Positions 8,302-17,936 are shown, counted from the first letter of the stretch. The stretch: 64,000 nt of DNA from SB11 sp035906255 (GCA_035906255.1 JAMIFM010000008.1:47897-111896); one strand, 5' to 3'. Program-made: numbers and translations. Notes: generated by a model not told the origin, from the sequence alone.

Positions 8302-9543
8302 ATGAAAAAACTCCTAACCTCTTTAACTCTATTGCTGGTTGCAACGTTTTCATTTGCACAAGCGGTAAACGATTCTGTAATGCTTGGTGCGCAATATGCA
8401 AACCAAGTATGGTACAGTCTTGCAAACGATGAGCAAGGCTCTTCGCCTAAAAACAATTGGGATATTGCTTTTGAAATAAACAGCATTACTTCTTCAATAC
8501 TATTAAACAGCGCAAACGGAAACACTCTGTGGGTATATCCTAAAAGCGACATCACAGGCTGGAGTACAATGGATACATCGGGTATCGGTACTTGGCCAAA
8601 ACTTTACAACTCTGATTTGGCTTGGGAAGCAGGAGCATTTAATGTAAACATTGACCCGTTTGATGCAGCAGATTTAGGTTGGGGAGTATATAATACCAAT
8701 AACCACCAAGTTGTAGGAGATAGCTTGTATATAATTAAACTATCAAACGGCACATATAAAAAACTTTGGATTGAAAAATTGGCAAGCTCAGTATATACGT
8801 TTAAATATGGCAACCTTGATAACACGGGTGAGACTACCAAAACCATAGCAAAAGCAGATTATACAGGCAAAAATTTCGGTTACTTCTCAATCCAAAATGA
8901 AACAGCGGCTAACCGTGAGCCGTTGGCTGCCAACTGGGACTTAACCTTTACCCAATACACTGCCTTTGTACCCATTGCTTATACAGTTAGCGGAGTTTTA
9001 ACCAACAAAACTACAGGCTCAGTAAAAGTGTACCCCGTAAACAATCCTTCAACATATAAGGCTTATACAAGCCACACCTTTGGTGATGCAATAAACACCT
9101 TGGGTTGGGCTTGGAAAACATACAACATGGGTATAGGTGCTTATGTGATTGAAGATAGTACCGTATATTTTATTAAAGACGGTAATGACGATGTGTGGAA
9201 GTTAATCTTCACTGGTTTTGCGAGCACCAACGGTAAATTTGTATTCTCAAAAGAAAAACTTACTTCATCAGTAGGTATTAACAATCCTGCGAAAAATAAC
9301 TTCTTTACATTATACCCTAACCCTGCTTCAGCAGGAACGGTATCAGTAGTAATGGATATGGAAGCAGAGGCCACTGTAAACATTATGGATATGAGCGGAA
9401 AAGTGTTAACCACCCAAGCCTTGCAAGGCAACGGACTTAGCACCCATGCACTTAACACTCAAGGACTGGCAAACGGTCTTTACATGGTGCAAGTAGCTAT
9501 GAACGGTGATGTGTTTACACAAAAATTAGTAATAAACCAGTAA
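8302..9543 (+). CDS. Secreted HmuY-like protein with T9SS type A sorting domain
   Basis: 413 residues with a clear signal peptide ending TFSFAQA. The mature part contains two repeats of a HmuY-like pattern: NNWDIAFEIN...  and AANWDLTFTQY..., each followed by strands of the form Y.IK....YKKLWIEKL and YFIKDGNDDVWKLIF. HmuY proteins bind haem in Porphyromonas, but haem ligands cannot be assigned here. From about residue 333 the chain is a type IX secretion C-terminal domain: LYPNPASAG, MDMSGKVL, LANGLYMVQV, ending KLVINQ. Expected to be exported across the outer membrane and anchored on the cell surface. Strong promoter and terminator bracket it as a single-gene unit. Confidence 0.8.
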   Translation: MKKLLTSLTLLLVATFSFAQAVNDSVMLGAQYANQVWYSLANDEQGSSPKNNWDIAFEINSITSSILLNSANGNTLWVYPKSDITGWSTMDTSGIGTWPKLYNSDLAWEAGAFNVNIDPFDAADLGWGVYNTNNHQVVGDSLYIIKLSNGTYKKLWIEKLASSVYTFKYGNLDNTGETTKTIAKADYTGKNFGYFSIQNETAANREPLAANWDLTFTQYTAFVPIAYTVSGVLTNKTTGSVKVYPVNNPSTYKAYTSHTFGDAINTLGWAWKTYNMGIGAYVIEDSTVYFIKDGNDDVWKLIFTGFASTNGKFVFSKEKLTSSVGINNPAKNNFFTLYPNPASAGTVSVVMDMEAEATVNIMDMSGKVLTTQALQGNGLSTHALNTQGLANGLYMVQVAMNGDVFTQKLVINQ

Positions 9544-9614
9544 TAACTCAGAGCGGGGCGTAGGAACCAGTCCTCGTCCCGTTTTGCGAAGCAAAAATAA
9601 GTACAGTAAATGTA

Positions 9615-9641
9615 GGGCGCCGGGAGGCGCCCTTATTTTTT
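9615..9641 (+). terminator. Intrinsic terminator
   Basis: Perfect 7-bp stem GGGCGCC / GGCGCCC with tetraloop GGGA and tail TTATTTTTT. Just upstream (about 9552-9586) a weaker hairpin of CGGGGCG with CGTCCCG may assist. The rest of the 320-base gap up to 9864 shows no gene. Confidence 0.85.
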
Positions 9642-9864
9642 ATACGGAATAAGCCGATAACATTTTCGTTAAAAACAGGTCGCTGTTTTCAATAACTCCG
9701 AAATAAACTCTTACACACTAAAAACATATTCTGTTTCAACCAACTGTGTGTTTTTAAGTCTATAAACAGGATGTACACAAATAATATCGGGAAAAAAGAT
9801 TTTTGGCAAAGTAGTTGATTTTTGTATAGAAAAGTTAACTTCCACCCCGAATTAAGACTGAGAT

Positions 9865-12480
9865 ATGGCAGAGAATAGTGAGTATAAATACAGAGATATA
9901 AAGGTGTTTGGTTCTACCGAGTGGTTGGCCAATAACGAAAAGAATTACAGGTTGGTGTATGACGAGAGCGAAGTAAGCTATATATACTGCGAAGTTTCGC
10001 TATACAACAAATTGTTTGATGAGGAGGATTGGGACCTTAAAATGGAACTGAAATGTTACTCATCAGATAATAAAGAGGTGTGCTCGTTGAATTGCGACCG
10101 CCGCATTCGCAAAGAAGATAATATTGTATTTGTGCGTGAGGGATGGGGCGTAAAAGAAACAGGAGGCTACTGGAAACGCGGCAGCTACCGTTGGGAAGCC
10201 CATGTGAACGGCAAGTTTGTTGCCGAAAAACACTTTTATGTAGAAAAAGAGGGGATTGTAACCGAGACCCACAATCCATACTTTAAACTGGAAACCCTTA
10301 AATTATATGAGGGGCCTGACAGTAACGTAAAACCCAAAGACCGCAAATACTTTAAAACTTTTTACGGTGCTGATGCCCGCTACATTTGGGTAGAGTTTAC
10401 CGCCGATAATCTGGTGAAACAATATGATTATTGGGCTTGTGAGTTAATATTCCAGTTTAAAACCCATACAGGGCAACTGATTGGGAAAATTGACAAGCTG
10501 TTGTTTGTGTACCCGCAGGATGAAAAGATTGTTTGCACAGTGGGCTGGGGAAGCGAAACCAAGGGTACTTGGAATAACGACGCTTACTACGTTGATATTC
10601 TGTTTATGGACGAGTTGATTGCCGAAGTTCCGTTTAAAGTGGGCTATGATTACGAAGAGGCCGACGACGAGGATTTTGAAGCACAACCACCCACACTGGT
10701 TGAACGCCAGATACGCAAAGAAGAAATTGAAGCCGCAAAAGGTGCTGAAACCCTTGACGATGTAATGAAGGAGTTTCAAAGCCTGATAGGCTTAGCCCCC
10801 ATTAAAAAACGGGTGATGGAATACACCAGCTATCTAAACTTTATTAAACTGCGCAAACAACGTGGTTTAAAAGATGCTGATAATGTGGTATTACACGCCG
10901 TGTTTAAAGGAAATCCCGGTACAGGTAAAACAACCGTAGCGCGGATGTTGGGTAAAATATACAAGCAAATGGGCTTGTTGAGCAAAGGCCATGTGCATGA
11001 AGTTGACAGGGGCGACCTTGTGGCTGAATACATTGGCCAAACAGCACCTAAAACAAAAGAAGCCATTAAGAAGGCCAAAGGCGGTATCTTATTTATTGAT
11101 GAAGCCTACGCTTTATCACGCAAAGACGACGATAGCAAAGATTTTGGCCGTGAGGCAATTGAAGTGCTATTAAAAGAAATGAGCGACGGTACCGGTGATT
11201 TAGCTGTGGTGGTAGCAGGCTACCCTGAGCAAATGGATTCATTCATCAACTCTAACCCCGGTTTGAAATCGAGGTTTAATGTTGAGTTTGATTTCCTTGA
11301 TTATGTGCCCCAAGAATTAATACAAATTGCGGATTACGCAGCCGATAAACGCGGGGTGAAATTAAGCCCGATTGCACGCGATACTATGTACCGCAAATTG
11401 GTGGACGAATACCGCGACCGTAATAAAACATTCGGTAATGCCCGTTTGGTAAACTCGTTAATTGATGAATCAAAAATCAACTTGGGTTTACGCATTATGA
11501 AGCAAAAAGACCCTCAGTTATTAACAGAAGATGAATTATCTACCATACAAATTGAGGATATCGAGAAAATATATGCTCCAAAAACCAAAAGTTTGGCCGA
11601 TATACCTATCGATGAAGATTTGCTTCGCGAATCGCTGGGCAAGCTAAAAGCCATGGTTGGTTTGGGCAAGATAAAAGAAGAGATTGATGAGTTGGTAAAA
11701 CTGGTGCGCTTTTACCGCGAAACCGGAAAAGACCTCCGCAAATCGTTCTCATTGCATGCCGTATTTACAGGCAATCCCGGTACTGGTAAAACAACCGTTG
11801 CCCGCATCTTAGCCCAAATATACAAAGCGTTGGGTATTTTGGAGCGCGGCCACATGATTGAAACCGACCGCCAAGGATTAGTGGGTGGATACATTGGCCA
11901 AACAGCCATTAAAACAGCCGAGTTGATTGATAATGCAATGGGAGGCGTGTTGTTTATTGATGAAGCCTATTCGTTAACTGAAGGCGGTGGAGGAGATTAT
12001 GGCCGTGAAGCAGTTGAAACCTTATTGAAACGTATGGAAGACCGTAGGGGCGAGTTTGTGGTGATTGCAGCGGGCTATACCCAAAATATGGCATATTTCC
12101 TTGAATCGAACCCGGGCTTGAAATCACGTTTCGACCGTGCTTTCCACTTCGAAGATTACAATGAAAATGAGTTGATGGATATTGCGATGTTGCTGTTTAA
12201 AGAAAACGGTGTACAGCCTGATAAAAAAGCAAAAGGCCACTTGCAGGAATACTTTAACCACTTATTGGCCGTTAAAGACAAGTACTTTGGAAACGGCCGC
12301 GAAGTGCGTAAGATTATTGAGCAGGTGATTAAAAATCAGCACTTGCGCTTAAGCCAGACCGCACAAGAAGACCGCAACCAAAAAATGATTGAAACCATTA
12401 CCATTAAGGATGTGGAAGATTTTAGTATTGACCGAAACCAAGCTGCAAACCCAAGCAGCGGCATCGGGTTTAAACGATAA
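9865..12480 (+). CDS. Tandem AAA+ ATPase, CbbX/SpoVK (CfxQ) type
   Basis: 871 residues. Residues 1-275 contain two diverged copies of a beta-rich domain (each with a E/W-rich ...VGWGSETKGTW / ...REGWGVKETGGYW core). Two AAA+ modules follow. The first has Walker A GNPGTGKTT near residue 350, Walker B GGILFIDEAYALS and sensor/arginine region NPGLKSRF. The second has Walker A near residue 637, GGVLFIDEAYSLT and a matching NPGLKSRF. CfxQ-type ATPases remodel protein complexes (CbbX reactivates RuBisCO, EccA works with type VII secretion), but here there is no such neighbour. Both ATP sites look intact. The next gene, 9 bases on, encodes an outer-membrane-like protein and may be co-transcribed. 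Client unknown. Confidence 0.85.
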   Translation: MAENSEYKYRDIKVFGSTEWLANNEKNYRLVYDESEVSYIYCEVSLYNKLFDEEDWDLKMELKCYSSDNKEVCSLNCDRRIRKEDNIVFVREGWGVKETGGYWKRGSYRWEAHVNGKFVAEKHFYVEKEGIVTETHNPYFKLETLKLYEGPDSNVKPKDRKYFKTFYGADARYIWVEFTADNLVKQYDYWACELIFQFKTHTGQLIGKIDKLLFVYPQDEKIVCTVGWGSETKGTWNNDAYYVDILFMDELIAEVPFKVGYDYEEADDEDFEAQPPTLVERQIRKEEIEAAKGAETLDDVMKEFQSLIGLAPIKKRVMEYTSYLNFIKLRKQRGLKDADNVVLHAVFKGNPGTGKTTVARMLGKIYKQMGLLSKGHVHEVDRGDLVAEYIGQTAPKTKEAIKKAKGGILFIDEAYALSRKDDDSKDFGREAIEVLLKEMSDGTGDLAVVVAGYPEQMDSFINSNPGLKSRFNVEFDFLDYVPQELIQIADYAADKRGVKLSPIARDTMYRKLVDEYRDRNKTFGNARLVNSLIDESKINLGLRIMKQKDPQLLTEDELSTIQIEDIEKIYAPKTKSLADIPIDEDLLRESLGKLKAMVGLGKIKEEIDELVKLVRFYRETGKDLRKSFSLHAVFTGNPGTGKTTVARILAQIYKALGILERGHMIETDRQGLVGGYIGQTAIKTAELIDNAMGGVLFIDEAYSLTEGGGGDYGREAVETLLKRMEDRRGEFVVIAAGYTQNMAYFLESNPGLKSRFDRAFHFEDYNENELMDIAMLLFKENGVQPDKKAKGHLQEYFNHLLAVKDKYFGNGREVRKIIEQVIKNQHLRLSQTAQEDRNQKMIETITIKDVEDFSIDRNQAANPSSGIGFKR

Positions 12481-12489
12481 CATTATACA

Positions 12490-13278
12490 TTGAATTTAAA
12501 AAAATACAGCCTGCTGACACTGTTTGTTGTTGGCAGGCTTTTTCTTTTTGCCCAAACAGACTCAGCAGAAAACGAGCTAATTATTTATAACAACTTTTAT
12601 CCGCATACTTCTTTATGGCAATTATCCATTGGAGCTAACCTAACAGGAATAGGTTCATTCGGACGATTTGAAAAACCGTTCCATGATGGATTTGCCAATA
12701 GTCAAGGGGCAAGAGTAAATGTCAATGCTCAATTTTATAAATCTTTTCATAAAAAATGGTCGATTACGGGAGGTCTCGCATTTATGCGCAATGATTTTGA
12801 CGGAATAAAATTCTCTAAACGCTATGTTGCCGTTTATGGAGACAGTGTAAAGGCGGGTGACTTTCTCTACGAGAGTTTTGCATTATATACTGGAGTATCT
12901 TATTCTCATGAAATAAGTGCGTTATTAATTACAGTTAACTTTGGAGGAGGAGCTTTATATACATTAGCCGCTAATAATGGAGAAGGAGTGAGTATGGATT
13001 TTACTCCGAAGCCTAACGGAACAGGCTTTTACAAGGGAGGAACAATGTGGATTGGAAAAAGTATTACCCCCCTACTTTTTACGGGCTTGGATCTGAAATA
13101 CTTTATGCGAGGGGATATGTATGCGTTTGGAAGTGTGAACTGTGTTGTTTCAACGTTAAAGTACAAACTCACTGAGTTTGATTCTGGACAGAGATCAAGT
13201 CAGCATGATTTTTTACAAGGTAATATCCCTTTTCAAAACTTAGCATTGTCAATCGGTGTAGGCACAATCTTCCGCTAA
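12490..13278 (+). CDS. Secreted or outer-membrane beta-barrel-like protein
   Basis: 262 residues from a TTG start at 12490; translation from it gives a proper signal peptide (NLKKYSLLTLFVVGRLFLFAQ) and there is no better ATG. The mature chain alternates aromatic and polar residues and ends in FQNLALSIGVGTIFR, an aromatic-terminated last strand typical of outer-membrane barrels. It follows the AAA+ ATPase gene by 9 bases and its stop touches the stop of the convergent lipoprotein gene. No family recognised. Confidence 0.6.
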   Translation: MNLKKYSLLTLFVVGRLFLFAQTDSAENELIIYNNFYPHTSLWQLSIGANLTGIGSFGRFEKPFHDGFANSQGARVNVNAQFYKSFHKKWSITGGLAFMRNDFDGIKFSKRYVAVYGDSVKAGDFLYESFALYTGVSYSHEISALLITVNFGGGALYTLAANNGEGVSMDFTPKPNGTGFYKGGTMWIGKSITPLLFTGLDLKYFMRGDMYAFGSVNCVVSTLKYKLTEFDSGQRSSQHDFLQGNIPFQNLALSIGVGTIFR

Positions 13279-13740
13279 CTACTGTGCTTTAAAACTAATA
13301 GTATAGGTATATGCTGTTCCCGCCCCCAAAACCGTATCAATCGTGTTTAGTTGCATATCTTTTTCAGTAAGCACCACAATTTTGTATTTCTCAATACTTC
13401 CCGCAAGATTGTATGAAACACTATCCTCTGCGGTATTAAATGACCATGTGGCAGCTATTACTTGCGGATCATTTGCAGCGCATTTTGTTGCACCCTCATC
13501 AACAATCAGCGATTTATCTGTTTTATAAACATACAGATTATCCTTTTGGCAGTTTTCAAGTGTTTCTACATTATCCTTTTTTGCCGAAACAAATAGCCAG
13601 CCTTTTGCTCCGCCTCCGGTAATAAGTTTTGTTTTCTCGCTCACATTTACCGTGCTATTGTTATTCTCTTTGTCCTTTTTGCAAGAACCAATTAGTAATG
13701 CTGTGATAACAGCTATCACCAAAACAGATTGTTTATTCAT
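13279..13740 (-). CDS. Small lipoprotein
   Basis: 153 residues with signal peptide VLVIAVITALLIGSC (lipobox GSC) followed by KKDKENNN, a polar linker usual after Bacteroidota lipidation sites. The mature domain resembles lipocalin-like 'stress' lipoproteins of this phylum: TKLITGGGAKGWLFVSAKKDN, a paired-Cys loop (ENCQKDN ... ATKCAAND) and a final TYTISFKAQ strand. The start is within the T-rich tail of the pnp terminator, so its own promoter must overlap that region. Function unknown. Confidence 0.65.
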   Translation of the reverse strand: MNKQSVLVIAVITALLIGSCKKDKENNNSTVNVSEKTKLITGGGAKGWLFVSAKKDNVETLENCQKDNLYVYKTDKSLIVDEGATKCAANDPQVIAATWSFNTAEDSVSYNLAGSIEKYKIVVLTEKDMQLNTIDTVLGAGTAYTYTISFKAQ

Positions 13741-13776
13741 AAAAAAACTCCTGCTACGTTTTCAGTAACAGGAGTT
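13741..13776 (-). terminator. Terminator downstream of pnp
   Basis: Read on the minus strand: AACTCCTG (13776-13769), a loop of about 15 bases, CAGGAGTT (13753-13746), then a run of T ending at 13741, directly before the next start codon at 13740. Confidence 0.65.
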
Positions 13777-13801
13777 AAAAATAGTGAAAAGCTATATAAT
13801 A

Positions 13802-16207
13802 TTATAGTTCTCCGTCAAAGTTATAAGCATCGTTGGTTGCTTGGCTATTGCCATCACCACCGTTACCACGGTTACGATTGTCATTATTGCGGTCGCGGTT
13901 ATCATTGCGAGGGCCACGATCACGGTCACGATTGTCATTACGAGGACCCCTGTCGCGGTTATCACGGCCGCCACGGTCACGGTTGTCATTACGTGGGCCA
14001 CGGTTATCACGTCCCCTGTCGCCACCACGATCGCGGTTATCACGGCGTTCACGGCCTTCGTTTTCGTCAGGCTCAGGCATACCTTCAGGACGTGGCAATA
14101 ACACTTTGCGGCTCAAACGGTATTTACCGGTTTTCTTATCTACTTCAATAAGTTTCACCTTCACCTCTTCGCCAACTTCCATCACACCTTCCATGCTGGG
14201 TAGTTTTTTCCAGCTTATTTCAGAAATGTGCAACAAACCGTCTTTACCGGGCAAGAATTCAACAAATGCACCAAATTCAGTAATGGTTTTCACCACACCT
14301 TCGTACACTTCGCCTACCTCAGGCACGGCAATAATACCTTCGATAATCTTCACGGCTTTCTCCATACCCGCTTTATCGTTGCTGGCAATCTCAACAATAC
14401 CTTTGTTACCTTCTTCAGTAATGCTGATAGAAGTTCCGGTTTCTTTTTGGATGCCTTGTATCATTTTACCGCCGGGTCCTATAATTGCACCAATAAACTC
14501 AGTAGCAACATCAATGCGCACAATGCGTGGAGTGTGTGGTTTGTAGTCAGAGGCAGGCTCAGCAATGGTTTTGCTCATCTCGCCTAATATATGCAAACGG
14601 CCTTCTTTAGCTTGGTTAAGGGCTTCTTCTACAATTTCCCAACGCAAACCATCTATTTTAATATCCATCTGCACGGCAGTGATACCATTTTTAGTACCTA
14701 CCACTTTAAAGTCCATATCGCCCAAATGGTCTTCGTCGCCCAAAATATCGGTAAGAATTGAGTATTTGCCCTCTTCGCCTGAAATCAAGCCCATAGCAAT
14801 ACCCGAAACCATATTTTTTACTTGTACACCGGCATCCATCAAGGCCATACAGCCTGCACAAACAGTTGCCATAGATGATGAACCGTTAGACTCAAGAATA
14901 TCAGATACTACACGGATTACATAAGGGTTCACATCATCGCCGGGTAATATCTTTTTCAAACCGCGCATGGCAAGGTTACCGTGCCCGATTTCACGACGAG
15001 CCGGCCCGCGATTAGGTTTTACTTCACCTGTTGAAAAACCGGGGAAGTTGTAATGCAGCATGAAACGGTTGAACCCACTGTTCATGGGGCTGTCAAGCAT
15101 TTGCTCATCCAATTTGCTACCCAATGTAACACTGGTTAGCGATTGGGTTTCACCCCTTGTAAACACCGCTGAACCGTGAGCCGATGGCAGGTAATTAACT
15201 TCTGTCCAAATCGGGCGCACTTCGTTTAGTTTACGTCCGTCCAAACGCACTTTTTCGTTCAATACCATGTTACGCATGGCATCGTACTGCACATGGCCGT
15301 AGTATTTTTTCACCAAGCCTTTCACCTCATCGGTGGTATCTTCGGGCATGGCGGCAATGTATTCTTTTACAATTTCAGAAAATGCTTTACTGCGTTCTTT
15401 TTTAGGAGCTTGTGATTTGGCAATAGCATACACCTTGTCGTACAAATCAGCATATACCTGTTTTTTAACCTCTTCGCTGTTCACCTCGTGGTTATACTCC
15501 ATACGGGCTTTACGTCCGCCTAAAAGTTCACAAAGTTCAAGCTGGGCTTGGCATTGTTTTTTAATTGCATCGTGTGCAAACTTCAATGCCTCAACCATGT
15601 CAGATTCAGATATTTCATTCATCTCGCCTTCTACCATGTTTATATCATTCATGGTACCGGCCACAATCATATCAATATCACAATGCTCAAGTTCGCTCTT
15701 ATACGGGTTTATAACAAATTTACCGTCGATACGGCCTACACGTACTTCGCTCATAGGACCGTTAAAAGGTAAATCAGTCAGCATAATGGCCGAAGAAGCG
15801 GCTAAGCCAACTAAACAATCGGGCATTATGTTTTCGTCAGATGAAATAAGGGTAAGCATTACCTGCGTATCAGCATGGTAATCTTCAGAAAACAAGGGGC
15901 GGATAGCCCTATCAACCAAACGGCTGATAAGAATTTCATAGTCAGAAAGGCGTGCTTCACGCTTTAAAAAGCCGCCCGGAATGCGGCCTACAGATGCAAA
16001 TTTTTCCTGATAATCAACGGTAAGGGGCAAAAAGTCAGCTCCTTCTTTGTGCTCGGGCGCAGCCACAACGGTTGCTAGTATCATCGTATTGCCCATTTTC
16101 AGCACCACTGAACCGTTGGCTTGTTTGGCAAGCCTTCCGGTTTCAATTTCAATTACTTTTCCGTCACCAAAATCGATTGTTTTGGTAACTCCTAGTGGAT
16201 TAGACAT
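13802..16207 (-). CDS. pnp: Polyribonucleotide nucleotidyltransferase
   Basis: 801 residues, phosphorolytic 3'-5' exoribonuclease of the RNA degradation machinery. Two RNase PH domains (N-terminal EIETGRLAKQANGSVV; second core with FTRGETQSL and the catalytic-site DILGDEDHLGDMDFKV), a KH domain around residue 577 (GPGGKMIQ) and an S1 domain at about 637-705 (EGVVKTITEFGAFVEF). After residue 715 the chain becomes an unusual low-complexity tail of about 75 residues built from RDNRDRG / GPRNDNRDR units, ending in an acidic YNFDGEL. The tail is absent in enteric PNPase and recalls RNA-binding RGG-like tails. It lies downstream of rpsO in the conserved rpsO-pnp order, with a hairpin in between. 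Confidence 0.97.
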   Translation of the reverse strand: MSNPLGVTKTIDFGDGKVIEIETGRLAKQANGSVVLKMGNTMILATVVAAPEHKEGADFLPLTVDYQEKFASVGRIPGGFLKREARLSDYEILISRLVDRAIRPLFSEDYHADTQVMLTLISSDENIMPDCLVGLAASSAIMLTDLPFNGPMSEVRVGRIDGKFVINPYKSELEHCDIDMIVAGTMNDINMVEGEMNEISESDMVEALKFAHDAIKKQCQAQLELCELLGGRKARMEYNHEVNSEEVKKQVYADLYDKVYAIAKSQAPKKERSKAFSEIVKEYIAAMPEDTTDEVKGLVKKYYGHVQYDAMRNMVLNEKVRLDGRKLNEVRPIWTEVNYLPSAHGSAVFTRGETQSLTSVTLGSKLDEQMLDSPMNSGFNRFMLHYNFPGFSTGEVKPNRGPARREIGHGNLAMRGLKKILPGDDVNPYVIRVVSDILESNGSSSMATVCAGCMALMDAGVQVKNMVSGIAMGLISGEEGKYSILTDILGDEDHLGDMDFKVVGTKNGITAVQMDIKIDGLRWEIVEEALNQAKEGRLHILGEMSKTIAEPASDYKPHTPRIVRIDVATEFIGAIIGPGGKMIQGIQKETGTSISITEEGNKGIVEIASNDKAGMEKAVKIIEGIIAVPEVGEVYEGVVKTITEFGAFVEFLPGKDGLLHISEISWKKLPSMEGVMEVGEEVKVKLIEVDKKTGKYRLSRKVLLPRPEGMPEPDENEGRERRDNRDRGGDRGRDNRGPRNDNRDRGGRDNRDRGPRNDNRDRDRGPRNDNRDRNNDNRNRGNGGDGNSQATNDAYNFDGEL

Positions 16208-16239
16208 ATAGTTGGATTGTATAAATGTGTAAAAATAAC

Positions 16240-16265
16240 AAAAGCCTTATGGCTATAAGGCTTTT
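16240..16265 (-). terminator. Hairpin in the rpsO-pnp intergenic region
   Basis: Perfect 11-bp stem AAAAGCCTTAT / ATAAGGCTTTT with a four-base loop. On the minus strand the 3' arm ends TTTT and continues GTTATTTTT, so it can terminate rpsO transcripts while letting some read into pnp. In E. coli the same intergenic position holds a terminator and the RNase III site that controls pnp; equivalence here is inferred. Confidence 0.65.
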
Positions 16266-16303
16266 GATTTATTAAGGTTTTAGTATCGTCAAAATATTTG
16301 AAC

Positions 16304-16573
16304 TTACTTCCTGATGTTAAGTTCTTTAATGATGGCTCTGTACCTGAAAATGTCTTTTTTGGCCAAGTAGTCCAACAAAGCACGGCGCTTACCTACCAGT
16401 TTAATTAGGCTAAGCTCTGCCGAATGATCCTGTTTGTTTTCTTTCAGGTGACCAGTAATGTGTTGTATACGGGCAGTAAATAGGGCTATCTGAGCCTCGG
16501 CACTGCCTGTGTTTGTTTCCGCGCCGCCGTGTTGTTTAAATATCTCTTTCTTAACTTCTGATGTAACTTGCAT
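16304..16573 (-). CDS. rpsO: 30S ribosomal protein S15
   Basis: 89 residues, standard length for bS15/uS15. Recognisable motifs include TGSAEAQIALFTARIQHITGHL and the C-terminal VGKRRALLDYLAKKD..RY, which bind 16S rRNA helix 22. Located directly upstream of pnp on the same strand, the classic order. Confidence 0.97.
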   Translation of the reverse strand: MQVTSEVKKEIFKQHGGAETNTGSAEAQIALFTARIQHITGHLKENKQDHSAELSLIKLVGKRRALLDYLAKKDIFRYRAIIKELNIRK

Positions 16574-16665
16574 CGTATTACGGTTTATCTCTTATAAAAT
16601 AGTGTGCAAAGATATTAAGAGTAATAACATAAAGCAAATGTTTGTTTACTTTATGTTAGCATTTA

Positions 16666-17043
16666 TTAAATATCCTTTACCCTCCAAGGCGGGTTCAAAC
16701 GGTTTTCGCCTGCATGGTAAATACACAATTTATTTCCGTTAGGGTCATTAAAATAGGCTTCGCGCCACAACCAAGGCTGGTTGGTTAGCGGCATCGTAAA
16801 CACAATACCTTTATCTTTTAAGATGTTAAATGTACTGTCAACGTCTTCACACTCAAAATATAGCATAGTGTCTGACGGTAACACTTTTTCTGCAAGATGC
16901 AGCGAGAATGTAGTTTGATTATCGGGAATGATAAACCTTGCATAAGTATCGGTGAGGACTATCAACTGAAAACCGAGCGTTTTGTAAAAAACGACGGAGC
17001 GATTAATATCGCATACCGATACTGTTACTTGGTTTAATTGCAA
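16666..17043 (-). CDS. VOC (glyoxalase/bleomycin-resistance fold) protein
   Basis: 125 residues, one VOC module pair. It opens with QVTVSVCDINRSVVFYKTLGFQLI and has the second half FECEDVDSTFNILKDKG...REAYFNDPNGNKLCIYH, where the C-terminal Asp-Pro-x-Gly-Asn loop precedes the usual metal-site strand. It follows accD by 11 bases on the same strand and may share its transcript, though no functional link is evident. Substrate unknown. Confidence 0.85.
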   Translation of the reverse strand: MQLNQVTVSVCDINRSVVFYKTLGFQLIVLTDTYARFIIPDNQTTFSLHLAEKVLPSDTMLYFECEDVDSTFNILKDKGIVFTMPLTNQPWLWREAYFNDPNGNKLCIYHAGENRLNPPWRVKDI

Positions 17044-17054
17044 GGTTGCAGTTA

Positions 17055-17936
17055 TTATGAAGCTGCTTCGGCTTTTTTACTCTTGCTTTTCTTTTCGGTA
17101 AGCAATTGAAGCAACAAAGCCATTTTTTCTTTCAATGCAGTACGGGGCACTATAAAATCAAGGAAGCCATGCTCTAATAAAAACTCAGCACTTTGAAAAC
17201 CTTTAGGCAAATCTTTACCAATGGTTTCTTTAATTACACGTGGGCCTGCAAAACCTATCAGTGCTTCGGGTTCTGATATGTTAAAATCGCCCAGCATAGC
17301 AAACGATGCTGTAACGCCGCCCGTTGTTGGGTCGGTCATCAGTGATATATAAGGAATACCCTCTTTGCCTAGCAACGCTAATTGTGCGCTGGTTTTAGCC
17401 ATTTGCATTAGTGAGTGGGCAGCTTCCATCATACGGGCACCGCCTGATTTTGAAATTACCAGCAAGGGGATATGATTGGCACGGCTGTGTTGTATAGCAC
17501 GCGAGATTTTTTCTCCTACCACACTACCCATACTGCCGCCAATAAAGTTAAAATCCATACAGGCCACCACTAAAGGATGTCCGTCAACCTTGCCTACACC
17601 TGTGCGCAAGGCATCGTGTAAGCCGGTTTTTTGTATGCTTTCTTCAATACGTTGCTTGTAGCTTTTGCTATCGGTAAACTCCAAAGGGTCGCCACTAAGC
17701 ATATTGGCATCCAATTCTTTAAAATGCCCTTCATCAAACAAAATCTCAAAATACTCTTCAGAGCCTATTTTGTGATGGTATTGGCAATGGGGGCATACAT
17801 AACTGGCCTGTTTGTGGTCTTCTGTAAGGGTAGCCTTTTTACAACGGGGACATTTGTACCATAATCCTTCCGGTGTCGCTTTTTTATCTTTAGTAGAAGT
17901 AGATATTCCTTCTTTGAGGCGTTTGTACCAACTCAT
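17055..17936 (-). CDS. accD: Acetyl-CoA carboxylase carboxyltransferase subunit beta
   Basis: 293 residues, the usual size. The N-terminal zinc ribbon is intact (WYKCPRCKKATL ... SYVCPHCQYHH). The carboxyltransferase core shows DFNFIGGSMGSVVGEK, SKSGGARMMEA, LMTDPTTGGVTASFA and FAGPRVIKETIG, all diagnostic for AccD. A short Lys-rich tail ends the protein. It catalyses transfer of carboxyl from biotin to acetyl-CoA in fatty-acid synthesis; accA is not in the window, as is common. Confidence 0.97.
   Translation of the reverse strand: MSWYKRLKEGISTSTKDKKATPEGLWYKCPRCKKATLTEDHKQASYVCPHCQYHHKIGSEEYFEILFDEGHFKELDANMLSGDPLEFTDSKSYKQRIEESIQKTGLHDALRTGVGKVDGHPLVVACMDFNFIGGSMGSVVGEKISRAIQHSRANHIPLLVISKSGGARMMEAAHSLMQMAKTSAQLALLGKEGIPYISLMTDPTTGGVTASFAMLGDFNISEPEALIGFAGPRVIKETIGKDLPKGFQSAEFLLEHGFLDFIVPRTALKEKMALLLQLLTEKKSKSKKAEAAS

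Noticed and set aside
13792..14546. Long ORFs opposite and alongside the pnp 3' end
   Set aside because: They come from the repetitive codons of the Arg/Asp/Asn tail (Val/Thr/Ile- or Arg/Ser/Leu-only sequences).
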